DNA of 64,000 nucleotides from Mixia osmundae IAM 14324. Taxonomy: Eukaryota > Basidiomycota > Mixiomycetes > Mixiales > Mixiaceae. The stretch covers positions 171,594-235,593 of the forward strand of contig NW_014575563.1 of assembly GCF_000708205.1 (NCBI RefSeq), written 5' to 3'. Of this stretch, positions 47,067-61,167 are shown in pieces. The notes beneath the pieces are model-generated. The model did no database searches and was not told the DNA's origin. It saw only the letters and a program-made list of their open reading frames with translations. The translations under genes and the position numbers were made by a program. How positions within the stretch are numbered: the stretch's first letter is position 1; every line of letters starts with the position of its first letter.

Positions 47067-47667
47067 TTAGCCGGCAAAGTCGACAGTCAGAGTGACCCAG
47101 ACAGGGGCGCCTGGCCTGATCTGCAGCTGTCTGGCACCAACGTCAGTAGCGAGCTCAGCGAAAGTCGGAACGGTCAGGCCGTACATATCTGAGGGAGATC
47201 CGAGTCAGCAAAGACGAAATTCGACCGATTCGAGCAGCAATGGATCGAATGAGGTGAGGTCGTCTCGACAGCGAGGGGTGAGCGGGCGAGGCTCAGGCTG
47301 ACGGTTGACGAGGTGGATGGGGTATACCTTCCGCTCGACACGTCGTTTTTGCGATGCGGGCGTTGATCGAAGAGCGCAGCGGCTCTCGAGCGAATATCTC
47401 CTCCCCTTTTAGCGGGTCGCCGAGGCTAGCTCAAGCCGAGCTCCGAAAGGCGTGGCGTGCGGCCATTTGACGCGCTGCTCGAGCGATCTTTCCTCGAAAT
47501 CACAAAGCGAGCGCTGGACGATCTCACTCGAGCGGACTTGGAGCGGATTGCTTGTGGAGATACTTGACAGCTCGTGCTCTCTGTTGAAGCTAGCGGCGAC
47601 CGATTATGTTCCAAGGTGAGCAGGACCGGAACGCCGGAGTAGTGAAGGAGTAGCTGAGCTCGATCAT
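47067..47667 (-). CDS. small conserved-looking protein of unknown function, several short exons
   Basis: No family recognised. I assemble a gene from small minus-strand exons that are each bounded by splice signals. They read MIELSYSFTTPA; FNREHELSSISTSNPLQVRS continuing to CDFEERSLEQRVKWPHATPF; DPLKGEEIFAREPLRSSINA continuing to KRRVERKVYPIHLVNRQPEP and RPLTP; and a last exon MYGLTVPTFAELATDVGARQ to QIRPGAPVWVTLTVDFAG, stop at 47067. The first junction (GTTCCG donor, CTCAC branch, CGCTAG acceptor) fits in phase. The last junction is unresolved, either a 27-nt intron or a longer one of about 80 nt. A competing long frame on the same strand reads through these junctions. Total about 170-185 residues, probably soluble. 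Confidence 0.45.
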
Positions 47668-47950
47668 GCCAATCCGTCAAGAACCTCAGGGGCCAAGTGC
47701 TGCACAGAGCGCACTGTCTAAAGTGCAAGCAAGATCCACGATCAGGCTCTTCCTCGGCCACATCGTCGCGCTGAGGCTAGGTCAGTGGCCGGCGACCCGA
47801 TGGCGCTCTCGGTGTACTGATGGTCTCAGCAGCACCGTTTCTGTTCGAGGTCGTGTCTGGCATGATATGGCGGTCCTCATGAACGAGCGAGACGAAAGGA
47901 TGTACATGGTGTACAACACGATGCAAGTTTGCAAGCAAGCAAGCAACAAT

Positions 47951-49810
47951 CTAACGAGCTCCCTCGAGCGAGACTGACGAGACGTTCTCACTCAGCTCGG
48001 CTTCGTACATTCCGCCTTCTTCGCTCGGACGAGCAGAGGCTTCTTCGGCCTCTGCGTCTGATTGAGATGTCACTGTGCCCGTGTTGGCGTCCTTCTCGAC
48101 TTGAGCCTCTGCAAGCGAAACTCGGGCCTGATGGTTGAGCGTCGACATCTTCTTGTGGACCACCTGAGGCCGCCTGAGCCGTCGCCTTGCGACCATGACG
48201 GGTACAGAGCTTTTCTGGATGAGATAGTTTGAGACAGAGCCAAGCAACATGCTGTTGCGCAGACAGCAGGCAAGTTCAGCGCGAGGGAGAAACTGCAACG
48301 ATGAGAGCTGACCCCTTGAGCTTCGCCAGTCCTCGCGAACCGATGATCACCATTGTAGGCTCGAGGAAGTCAATCTGTTTCGATCGCTCATGCATCAGCT
48401 ATATCGATGCAAATCTGTAGCAGAAGTAGCGTGCCATGTCGATGAGCATATGCCGACTGTTCTTCGCATGCACAGCCTGGCATGTGATCCTATCACGCTG
48501 TCTGAGCATAGCAAAGAGGCCTTCCGCGATGACTCACTGCACGTTCAATCGTGTGCGCTCGAGCAGGCTGGTAGCAATCTTTGCAAGCTTGAGTGCCTGT
48601 CGCTGTCTGTCCTGCTGGCAGCGAATCTTGTGGGTCTTGTCTGACTGATTCTCGCTATCGACTGCAGGCCCAGCGCCAATCAGCGTGACGTCCGGTACGA
48701 TTGAGGTACGAGCGTACGCTTTGACTCTGTCTCTATGACTGACACGATCATGCACTCGTCACCGTTGCGCAAGACTGTGCCGATTGCTGAGCAAAGGGAT
48801 CGATCAGTCATTCATTTGCTGCGCCGAGGACAGGCAGGCTGACCCCATTCGATGGCATATTCCGACTCGACAGACAGATCAGACGCGACAAGGTAGAGCC
48901 TCGGTCGTTTCGAGTCCTCCTGCGCTTGTTCGCTATGGAGGCAGCCGAGCATATGAGCACGGTCTGATGACGCCATGGAGTGACGTACAAGTCTCCATGC
49001 GTGAGCACGATGGAGCATCTGTTGCGCTTGAACTCCGGTCGAGACTGTTTCACTTCTGCGTGTCCCTCGCGCAAGAGCGTGCGCTGACGACGAGGCTTGG
49101 GTCGACCGTCTGCGAACTTGTCGACAGATGGTTTGCTCTGAAGGGGCGCAGTGCCATGGGAGACGAGGTTGGGTCCCTCGCCCTCGAATGTCATGCTGTA
49201 GCCTGGTTCTGGCACGAGCGAGGGCTGAGAAGCGGCCAAGAAAGACGATGCGTCCGAGTAAGAAGCCATGTTGGCCTGTCAAGCCCCAGATCTCAGGACG
49301 CCATCGGGTCAGCATCATTCACTATCAGCTGACCTCTGTGTTCGCCAAGAGCGCATGGTCGAGCTCATCGTCGTCGTCGTCGTCCACGTCGAGCGAGTCA
49401 TCCTCGACGAGCGTGAGGTCATCATCGCTATCCACAAAGGCATTGCTGGGTACTATCCCGCCGATCTTTCGCTTTCCCTTTGCGTCCTCATCAGAGTCAC
49501 TGAGCTGCTCGGACTCGCTCGCAGCCAGACGCTCTGCCGAGCTGCCCGAGCCCAACCGCTTGGGCGAAGGCGATCGAGGCTGTGAGCGAGCATAGGGCGA
49601 GGGTGATCTCGATCGACTGAACATCCCCTTTATCTTGTCCTTGGTGCTCGTTCGGCCCCGACTAGAGTCACGAGAGAGGCTCCTCTGCAAGTCGCTGGCA
49701 GTCACAGGCGCAAGTCCTTCGTCACTCATCGTGCGGCCACGAGCATCCGAGCCTTGTCTGTCTGGAGAATCGTTGGAGACGCTGATCGAGGGCACTTTTG
49801 CGTGCGGCAT
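47951..49810 (-). CDS. universal stress protein (UspA) domain protein with long N-terminus
   Basis: Fungal-type USP. The N-terminal half is Ser-rich and acidic: TMSDEGLAPVTASDLQRSLS, SRSRSPSPYARSQPRSPSPK, then LTLVEDDSLDVDDDDDDELD. After an intron, MASYSDASSFLAASQPSLVP and KPKPRRQRTLL-like basic sequence lead to the USP domain: RPRLYLVASDLSVESEYAIE, WG, IGTVLRNGDECMIVSVIE, VKAYARTSIVP, ALKLAKIATSLLERTRLNVQ, TMVIIGSRGLAKLKG and MLLGSVSNYLIQKSSVPVMV. The Gly-Ser-x-Gly-x(9)-Gly-Ser ATP-binding style end is conserved. The tail is Glu/Ser-rich. Start at 49810 (MPHAKVPSIS) is the first ATG in the frame; an upstream exon is possible since an acceptor-like GCTGTAG precedes it. Stress role is inferred from the family. 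Confidence 0.8.
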
Positions 49811-50041
49811 GCTTGGCGACTGGGCAGACCAGTCGAGTGATAAGCCGCCCAGTGCAGACGCGCCCACGGTGTCAAGCTACAGCGACCACCGTCAAGTTGA
49901 TCTAATCGACTTGGCCAAAATTCGCGCAGAACAGTTTGGGAGTTGCGCTTCGAAATCGCAGGCAAGTCGCTCCTCAGGCAAAAGGCTTGCCATCCTGCAC
50001 TGTGACTGACAGCAAGATCGTCGCTTCTAGACCTGCCCGAC

Positions 50042-51160
<1,119 letters not shown>

Positions 51161-51352
51161 GCGTCCGAGTGCACGCTATTCCATGTTTACTCCTTCGCAC
51201 TCGCACACCTGATCTCGCCCGGCTATGACTGTGAGAGCTTCGCCTTGCTGAGTCGCCACCTAGCCCAAGCCTGTATGAGAATCAGCCGTCGCGCTGAATT
51301 GCCGACGCGACTCGAGCCATTGCCGACTTGCTTTGAGAGATTGTCTTGCAGG

Positions 51353-52968
<1,616 letters not shown>

Positions 52969-53011
52969 TAGATCAGCATGTTGCGCGCAAAGCGGGATGC
53001 ATAGAGCTTCA

Positions 53012-54739
53012 CTATGGCTGTTCGCGCTTGATCCATCGTATTGGTACATCGCCATCGTCCGAGGCAATGACGTGTTTACCCAGCCAAAAGGGTCTGAGGA
53101 CGGCGGGGAGAGCAAAGTGCTTGTCATCACCATCCAAGTGCAGACCCTGCTCAATAAGGGCAAGTATGACCCGAGGGACAGCGAGAGCGGTAGCGTTGAG
53201 CGTATGTGCATACTCGAGCGGTAACTTTTTGCCGTCTGCGGGCTCAGGCTGATACTGAATGCCCAGCCGCCGCGCCTGGTAATCTGTGCAATTTGATGCA
53301 GACGCAAGCTGCACCGGAATGAGTATAGCTTCGTGGGACCAGTCGAAAGCTCACTTCGCCCCAATCGCCTCGGCCTGACATCCAGGCCTCGATGTCATAT
53401 TTGCGATATGCCGAGGCGCCAAGCTCCTCTGTCGCCATGTCGAGCGTCCTACGGTTCCTGGAATAAGCACGAGTGTGACAGGATGAGCATTGACGTACCT
53501 CAGTGTCAGTCCAAGCGGGACGAGGATGGTCTCTTGCAGTGCGACTAGCTCCTCGAGCATCTCATCGCTCTTGTCTGGTCTACACACGACGTACATCTCG
53601 AGCTTGCTGAACTGATGCACACGATAGAGACCGCGCGAGGCAAGACCTCTTGAGCCCGCTTCCGACCTGAAGGCGCGACCGAGGCCGAGTGCTTTCAAAG
53701 GCAGAGCCGCGAGAGGATGCACGCCGCTTGAAGAGCCCGCTAACGGTATCTCTGCAGTACCCGCCAGAGCCAAGCTATGTCTTTCGTCAGCCCTGACAGA
53801 CGCGCCGGTAGAGACGAAGTAAGTCTGGCTGGCGTCATCCCGGGGCAGAAAGCCGCATCGCTCAGCCAAGCTCGTCTTGATGATGTCAGGCACCGTGCAG
53901 TACTGCCAGCCATCATCGGCAGCCGTCACAGTCGATATTGCGTAGTTGATCAGGGCGGACTCGAGCACCGCCGCTTCGCCGCGAAGGAAATAAAATCGCG
54001 TGCCTGTCGTCTTGAGGCCGGACTCAGGATCAAGCCAGCTCGGACGTAGAGTCTGACTTCTCAGTCGGGCTGCCAAGGCTAGATGGTCGCGAGAGGGATC
54101 CGGACTACCTCTGGCGGGTGCTGTGCCAAATGTGCGGACGACGCGATTGTTCGTTTCGTTGCCGATAGGTGAGTCTGGGTGGCTCAAATTGACCGTCTGC
54201 AGCGCTTCATGGTTGTAGCGAGCTTGCAGGGAGCGCAAGCGGCTTCTACACTGCGTTTGGTGCGGCTTGAGCGTCTTGAGCATAGCCAAAAGATCGTCAC
54301 TCCTCGTGCATTTGAGCTCTATTTGTAGTCGTCCGATAAGCTTGTTCAGATCTGATTCAAGGCTCCTCCAATCAGAGAGCTCAGATTTGGTTCGCTCCGA
54401 ATCATCGTAGGCTCCGAGTGCAAAGTGAGCCCTTCTTTGCGACCATTGACGCTCCAGCTCGCCCGTCTCTCTCAATGTTGCGAGCTTGCGCCTGTTCAAT
54501 GATACATCTGGCCAGTCTGTATCTGGCTGCACAGTCTGGAATGGCTCTTCGGATCTGCCGAGACGATCAATCAGCGCTCGGGCGTCTTCGAGAGCAGACG
54601 AGGATATTGTCGAGCGAGAATTAGATGTGTGGACCTCTCTGAGTTGAAAGCCATGTCTGCCGCCAAGCAAGATGAACGGCGGACGGAGAAACTGTGTACG
54701 GTGTGCTAGACGCTCGCCAGCCAAGCGAGCCCCTCTCAT
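53012..54739 (-). CDS. DIA4: seryl-tRNA synthetase, mitochondrial type
   Basis: Charges tRNA-Ser in mitochondria. The N-terminus ([20 protein letters not shown]) is basic and Ser/Arg-rich, fitting import. A helical arm ([29 protein letters not shown]) precedes the class II core: [20 protein letters not shown] (motif 1 region), [52 protein letters not shown] then [20 protein letters not shown] (motif 2). After an intron near 53497 it continues [20 protein letters not shown] and MSGRGDWGE, and after another, [20 protein letters not shown], then [19 protein letters not shown] (motif 3). It converges on AAT1, 43 bp between stops. Confidence 0.93.
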
Positions 54740-55352
54740 CCACCAAAGGAGACGAGATCGACGCGCATACGAGTGCTCTGCTCCCTCGTGCGTCGTCAGC
54801 CGTGCTCTCGCTCATTTCTTCAGCAATTGCAAGACGCACGATCAGCACTTGTCACGTGGCTGCCTCGTCGGCAGACAGTGCGATCAGCAGGCACGGTTTG
54901 TGATTTACTTCAGAGCTTTATGACTTGTTAGCGCTGCGCCTTGTGACACATGCTGTGCTGCGCTCGGCTGGGCGATCAAATTGATCTTCCCAGCGGATTT
55001 ATGACCGCGAGTCACTGAAGAATAGATGACGCCCCCTGCAAGCATAGCACGCCGGGCGGGCCAAGCCAGCGGAATTCTGCAACTTCTCGACCGATCTCGA
55101 CGGTCAAGAATCGTATAAGAAGGTGAGCACCTCCATCGCCCTGCTCTCTCTATCTCGACTCCCTTGTGAGACACAAGAAGGATTACGAGTACGACCGAGC
55201 AGGGCCCTGTTGTTGTCTCTATCAAAACTCAAGCTCAATCTACCCAACCCTTTCGTTCTTCAGGGAGCACTCAGCTTGATACCTTTCATCGCACTCGTCA
55301 CACCGCACGACACTCATCCGGAGAAGCTTCACATCCCTAGACGTCTACCAAG
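54740..55352. other. intergenic, upstream region of two divergent genes
   Basis: About 610 bp between the seryl-tRNA synthetase and the Kre9-like gene. A TATA-like TATAAGA sits at 55114-55120, about 235 bp before the Kre9-like ATG, followed by pyrimidine-rich sequence (TCTCTCTATCTCG) typical of fungal core promoters. No coding region supported. Confidence 0.45.
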
Positions 55353-56356
55353 ATGAGATTCAGTGTCTACTCTGCCCTTGTGGCCACTTCGATGGCCGCC
55401 CTCGCATCAGCCCAGGCTATCATCAACACACCCGCTGCCCTCGTCTTCGGCCAACCGGCCCTGCTCAGCTACTCTGGTGTAAGTTCATCGCTTTCCACAG
55501 TTCGTCCCGCATTGTGCCAGAGACGTCCGCTCCTTGACCGCCCTCTGCAGTCTGGTGGCAAACCCTGCCATGGCTCTTTAACACCGGTCCTGCTCGTATG
55601 ACATGGTACTGATATCATTGCTTCTGCTAAACAGGGCACGGCACCATACTTCATCTGTACGTTAGAACCGGCGTGTATGGAGCCGTATCCAATGTGCTGA
55701 CACATATTCTGTCGATAGCTGTCTTGCCCGGCGGACAGACCGCTGCTGCCGCTCTCGAGACTTTCCCAACCCAGCAGACTGCCGGCTCGTACACATGGTA
55801 AGTCTTGTATGGCCGCCTACGGCATGCAGTCGCTCATCACGACTTTGCCGGCAGGAACGTTGATATTCCCGTGGGCACGAGCGTAACGCTTTCGATCCGA
55901 GACGGCACTGGCGCCGTCAATTACTCTTCCGAGCGCACTATCCTTGACGCAAGTGGCAGCTCGAGCGCATCGTCCGGTGCAAGCTCGGCCACTACCGCAG
56001 CTGGCGCTGCCGGCGGCGCTGCTGGCAGCTCTTCGACGGGCTCCGCAGCAGCTTCATCTGCCTCGTCTGCGCCTGCCTCATCATCATCGGCGGCAAGCAG
56101 CTCTTCGTCTGCCTCGTCGGCGATGTCCTCGTGCGTCTCTTCAAGCCTTGCATGAATTCAATCTAATGGGTGTCAATACAGAGCTAGCTCTTCGATGATG
56201 ACTAGCGCCACGTCAATGGCCACTATGGCTGCCAGCAGCGCTTCTTCGCCTGCTGCAGCTGCCACTTCGTCGGCAGCGGCCACCAGCGGAGCAAACAATA
56301 TCAAGGTCGGCCTTGCCGGACTCATCGGCGCTGCCCTCTTCGCCGTTGCCGCATAA
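55353..56356 (+). CDS. Ser-rich GPI-anchored protein, Kre9/Knh1-like
   Basis: Cell-surface protein. Signal peptide MRFSVYSALVATSMAALASA, then a compact beta domain AIINTPAALVFGQPALLSYS, GTAPYFISVLPGGQ, SYTWNVDIPVGTSVTLSIRD and GTGAVNYSSERTIL, similar to the Ser-Thr-rich Kre9/Knh1-type N-terminal domain common in basidiomycetes. About 100 residues of Ser/Ala repeats follow, likely O-mannosylated. The end ATSGANNIKVGLAGLIGALF with AVAA is a GPI-addition signal. Four introns: after LLSYSG, after PYFI, after SYTW, and one in the Ser-rich part (GTGCGT donor, AATACAG acceptor) that restores the frame to the GPI signal. Confidence 0.82.
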
Positions 56357-56793
56357 GCCTCTGGCAATGGGACTTGGCAGGCGTGATGACGATACGTCAT
56401 CGCATACCCTGTCTGCCGAGCAAGGGCTACAAACACACCACTACTTTAAAGATTTTCACATCCCTCTGTCAACTGCGAAAACCTCACTTGATACCTCTTC
56501 GCCTCTTATTTTTGACGATCTTATCTACCTCAGCATCAAAAGAACGGAGCCTAATCACTTATTCCACTATTATTGAAAGAAAGCACATGACAGACAGGCT
56601 GCATTGAAAGGACCCAAAGCGCTCACGAGAGTTTGACCAATGATTTCACGCGCGCCTGTTGACGTCGGTCTGACTCAGTCGCACTTGTACCTGATCAGCT
56701 CTTGGGAAGCGATCAGAAGGACCACTATTGCACGTTTTGTCGGTAGCATGGCGGTCTGTGTGCATCTATACAAACCCGAAATCATGCACGAGA
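56357..56793. other. intergenic, convergent 3' region
   Basis: About 440 bp between the stops of the Kre9-like gene and CDK11. Includes an AT-richer stretch at 56440-56580 suited to 3' ends. No gene seen. Confidence 0.5.
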
Positions 56794-58614
56794 TCAAACT
56801 GGTCCTTGTCGGCTTGCCTTGTTGGGGCTGAGGGACTTGCGAATGCTCGTTTTCTGCTCAGACCAATCAGTCTTGCCGTCGCTCGCTATAGCAGTCGCAC
56901 CGCACTTTTCGCCTCCTGCGATGGATGGGAAGCTCTGGAAAAGATCTGGATGCTTTGGCAAGGGCGATTCACTGCGGCGCCGAATGAGTATACACTGGTC
57001 AAAGGCAGAATTGCTTACCTGAAATAAGGATGCTTCAGTGCTTCTTCCGCCGTGATACGTTGCTTCGGGTCGTAGCGCAGCAATTTTGACAACAGATCCA
57101 GCCCAGCTTCGGTCGTGTACTTGAATATGGCCCGTAGCTTAGAGAACCTGTTAATGTGAACGTATGTAAGTGTTCGTCACGTCGGCCTGCCGGCTTACGG
57201 TTGTACTGCGTCGAGATTGAGCGCCTTTGCGTTTGGTAGCTTGCTGAACCCAGGCCACATATCTTCGGTGGGCCTCCCCAGGAGCTGCAGAATCTATCGA
57301 TCCAAATTGAGCAGACGCACGCAAGGACACGACGTGGACAGACCCTGTTGATCTGGTCGATCTCCCCCTTACCGGGCAGAAGAGGCTCCTTGAGGATGAG
57401 CTCGCCGAAGATGCAACCGACAGACCACATATCGACAGCAGTCGAATAGTCGTCGGTGCCCAGAAGGAGTTCCGGAGCTCTGATGGTACGGTCCTACTGA
57501 TCAGCTACGCTGAGCAAAACATCTGGACTTTACCTGTACCAAAGCGTCACTACGAGCTGGGTCATATCTCCAAGCGGCTCTCCGTAAGTACGCGCGAGTC
57601 CAAAGTCGGCGACTTTTATTTGACCTCTGCAAGTCCGACTTTTGTGAGCTAAGGCCGGGCTCACTGTGGCCAGACGGACCTGTTGTTCATAAGAAGATTG
57701 CTTGTCTTGAGGTCTCGATGGACGATCCAGTTATCATGGCACATTTGGCAAGCCGAGAGGAGCTGGAGCATGAGTGTCTTGATCTCGGACGCGAGGAATG
57801 GTGTCTTCATCGTTGACAAGAGTGTCTTGAGATCTATGTCGCTCTGTTAGCTTTCGTCTCGACTGAATGCGAGGACCCATACCGTGCTCTATGAAGTCCA
57901 TGACGATGAAGACCCTGTCTGTGCGTGTCAGACTGGTCTCTGTCGTACATCGCTGGACTTACTGGGTCAATGTGTCGCCGACGACGATTTCGCGCACACG
58001 AACGATGTTCTCGTGAGCTGAACAGGCGAGGAGCGTCTTGATCTCACGCAGGGATGTGACCGGGAAGCCGTTCTTCTCTTGGTCCATCTTGAGCTTCTTG
58101 AGGGCAACAATCTGCAAAGCTCGAGCAGATATCACTCAGCACGGCGAAGTGTGGCGAAGCTCGATGAGCACACCTCGCCTGTGGCCTTATCCCGAGCTCG
58201 CGATACGACGCCATAGCTGCCTTCCTCGATATGATTGAGGCGTTCGTAGCAGTAGACGCTCCGACTGCCCGCAAGGACGGGATGTCGCTGCCTGATGGCG
58301 CGTAATCTGGCTTGGTTGAGGTTCTCTTGCTCTGTCGCACGTGCTTTGCCCTTGATGCTCACTCTGACGGGCCCTTCGCTGCCATCATCATCTCGTCTGA
58401 GAGTATGCGAAGTCGAAGCTACGGGCTGTGGCGAAGCAGGCGTGGGCGCAAGATTGGAGGGACGCTCGCGGGCAGCTTGAGCAGCAGCGGCAGCCCGCTT
58501 AGCTTTCTTCTTGAGCTCCCGTTCGAGCGCCTTGGCTTGAGCAGCTTGTAGATCGTCCTCATCCTCCTGCTGATCCAGATCCTCCCACTTGCTTTTCTTT
58601 CGCACTGGCTCCAT
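56794..58614 (-). CDS. cdk11: cyclin-dependent kinase 11 (PITSLRE type)
   Basis: Nuclear CDK acting in transcription and splicing. Starts [20 protein letters not shown], with a short basic/acidic leader. Kinase domain: [40 protein letters not shown] followed by LREIKTLL (the family's PITSLRE helix, here PVTSLRE), [89 protein letters not shown] and [11 protein letters not shown]. The last intron (GTAAGC donor, CCGCAG acceptor) joins KHPYF to [17 protein letters not shown], the C-terminal motif of this family, ending KASRQGPV. At least seven introns. The N-terminal extension is much shorter than in animals. Confidence 0.95.
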
Positions 58615-59104
58615 CGTATTTGGCAGAGTCTTGCAGTTCTAGCGTCGAGTGGCTCTTGGCGTGCACGGCTACGCTCGCAAGCGCAGATGTGGGCGAAGCT
58701 AAATCCCCGAGGCAGACCCACTCGTCCAGGGATTCTCTGCTCCAGCAGGCGTGTCAATCCGTGACAAACTTATGAGACAGGACGAGGGCGTGCCTCCCGG
58801 CTTGGTCGTCAGAATAGCTGTACGCCTGTCGTCTACCGAGACAGAAGTCGAGAAGGCTGCGGAGCATCAAGCTCTGCGCTGACAAGTCGGGGAGCGGGGC
58901 ATTTCAAGCCAAGGGCAAGCCAGGTCTAGGATCTAGCCGGAGGAGCATCGTCTGTTACGCGACACGAGGCGAGCCTGCCGCTTGCCGCCCCCGACGACGA
59001 CCTGATAGACCCGAACTAGCGTCACCGCCCAGCTCATGTCGACCTGACAGGCTTCAAGACAGGATCGCAAGCAGAGGCCAGGCGTTTGTTCAGATCTAGC
59101 CATC
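58615..59104. other. intergenic, divergent promoter region
   Basis: 490 bp between the CDK11 and PTM1-like starts. No gene or clear motif seen; presumed to hold both promoters. Confidence 0.45.
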
Positions 59105-61105
59105 ATGAGACAGCTCAAGCGGCTATCAAAGGTCTTGACGACATTGCTGCTGCCACTGTCAAGTCATGCCTACCAAGTCTTGATAACAGACGAGGATGTG
59201 AGCAGGCAGACATGCAGCGGCATGTACGCCAAGGCGGGTCTCTTCACTCGCGGCGTACGAGATCCAGCCATCGAGGTTGTCTTTGGCGCATCCTCAATGG
59301 GTCAGGTCGCCCTCGTCATCTACGAGTGGAGGGACGCTCGCTACCTGGGTGCAAGTCAAGCCAGCTCGGCCAACAATACTCTCGACGCCGCTGACGGACT
59401 CGACCCAGACGAGCTCAACGATCGTGCGGCGACGGGTGACAACGACGGCAGTGCATCACTCGACTCGCCGGGTGCTCTGACCCTGAGAGCACTCACCGAT
59501 GAGCCTGCGCAACGAACGTACATCTGTACTGGAGCTGCCAATGCTGCAGGTCTCTGCGAGGAATCCCAACTAGGCCAATTTATCGTGTCGGCGCCGGCCA
59601 ATACGAGCACGTCCATCTATACCAGGGCGGTCCAATTCGGCGGCATGATAAGCAATTCCGGACCTTTCATCTACAACATCACAAAGACGGGCTTCTATTG
59701 CGTCGGCACGGTCCCTCTGTCTTCCAGCAGTGCGCCTGCAGCAGGCTATCAGGACGCGCCTGCCTCAGACGAACCGGCAGATCTCGCCCTCAGAGCGTCG
59801 TACGGTCCCGCGACTGTCTTCACAGGCGTCGTCGATTTCCAGAACGTCTTCAAGGGTAACCTGCCTGCCTCTGAGTATCCAAAAGTAGCGGTAAGGCCGG
59901 TTTCCTTCGCGATCGATAAGCTCTGACTGCACCTCGTGCAGTTCTACTGTGTCTTGACTTTCCTCTACAGCTTCGTCGGCATCGGCTGGGGCGCTCTTTG
60001 CGTCAAGAACAGGCGAGATCTGCTGCCCATCCAGGCGAGTGCCCTGTCTCCGTGTCTGAGCAGAGGCTGACTTGCAATGTGGACGGGCAGCACTACGTTT
60101 CGGGCACGATCGTATTCCTCATCTTTGAGATGTTCGTGCTGTGGAGCTACACGGCCTACCTGAACACAAGTAGCAACATTGCGGTCGCTCGCTTCTTGCT
60201 CGTCTTTGGTCAGTCCACTGGATCTCAAGACAAGATGACATTGACGCATATGTGCAGTCGCAATGGTCAATGCCGCACGCAATAGTGCAAGCTTCTTCCT
60301 GCTTCTCATCACTTGCATGGGTTTCTCGGTCGTCAAGCCCTCGCTCGGGCCCGTCATGAACAAAGCACGCATCCTCGCCGTCATCCACTTTATCTTTGGC
60401 GTCCTGTACTCGGTCGGCACGGTCGTCATACCGCTAGAAAGCGCAGGAATCTTCATCTTCTTCTTCATCATCCCGCTTGCTCTTTCCCTGACAGCGTTCA
60501 TGATGTGGATCATGTATTCACTCAACAGCACGATTGCCGACCTAACGGCCCGCAAGCAGACGTTCAAGAAGCTCATGTTCACTCGTCTCTATCGCATACT
60601 GATTGGCGCCATCATCGTCATTGCCTCCTTCTTTGTGATCTCGTCGGTGTCTTTCTCTAGCAGACTAGATGACAACTACGCTCCCGATACATGGCAGACT
60701 CGGTGGTTCTTACTAGACGGCTGGGTAAGTCTCGTTCTTGTTTGTCTCGAGCGAGCGAGCTCAATCAGCCTCGCACAGCTCGGCTCGCTCTACTTCATCG
60801 TATTCGCTGCCATTGCTTTCGTATGGCGGCCGACACCCAAAAACAGGCTTCTTGCAATGTCGGAAGAGCTTGCGCAGGATGATGATGGCGCAGAGTCTTA
60901 TGCAGTCACGTCGCTCCTGAGGAACAGACCGGACGATCGCGACGCTGAAAGCATTGGCAAAGATGCCGAGGCGCACTCGCTCGTGCGCAATGACGAGACT
61001 GTCTTCGATATTGGCGAGGAAGACCTTTCTGACTCGGACGAGGCGTCGAGTGGCAGGCACAAAGATCGGCCGCCTTCGTATCAAGATCGCGATCATCAGG
61101 TCTAG
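59105..61105 (+). CDS. PTM1: PTM1/GOST-family seven-transmembrane protein
   Basis: Golgi/endosomal membrane protein of the GOST family (GPR107/108-like). A signal peptide (MRQLKRLSKVLTTLLLPLSS) is followed by a lumenal domain of about 250 residues with TCSGMYAKAGLFTRGV, YICTGAANAAGLCEE and GPFIYNITKTGFYCVGTV. Then seven hydrophobic segments: FYCVLTFLYSFVGIGWGALC, GTIVFLIFEMFVLWSYTAYL, SASFFLLLITCMGFSVVKPS, ARILAVIHFIFGVLYSVGTV, IFIFFFIIPLALSLTAFMMW, YRILIGAIIVIASFFVISSV and SLYFIVFAAIAFVWRPTPKN. The R-W-P/R-P-T-P-x-N after the last span is typical. The acidic cytosolic tail ends PPSYQDRDHQV. The PPSY could bind WW domains (inference). About four introns. Confidence 0.9.
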
Positions 61106-61167
61106 AGGCCCTTAGACTACGTGTTTGTACCATTGCAACTGTACAACACTCATCGATGCTCTTCTCG

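Noticed and set aside
47426-47761. Minus-strand frame containing HYSGVPVLLTLE, first thought to be a Rad9-type clamp piece
   Set aside because: The similarity is a few residues only, and the frame runs through splice sites that give a better protein in other frames.
47666-47977. Plus-strand gene spliced by a GTCAGT...CAGCAG intron
   Set aside because: An in-phase splice is possible, but the resulting protein of about 50 residues has no recognisable features and lies between the opposed small gene and the stress-protein gene.
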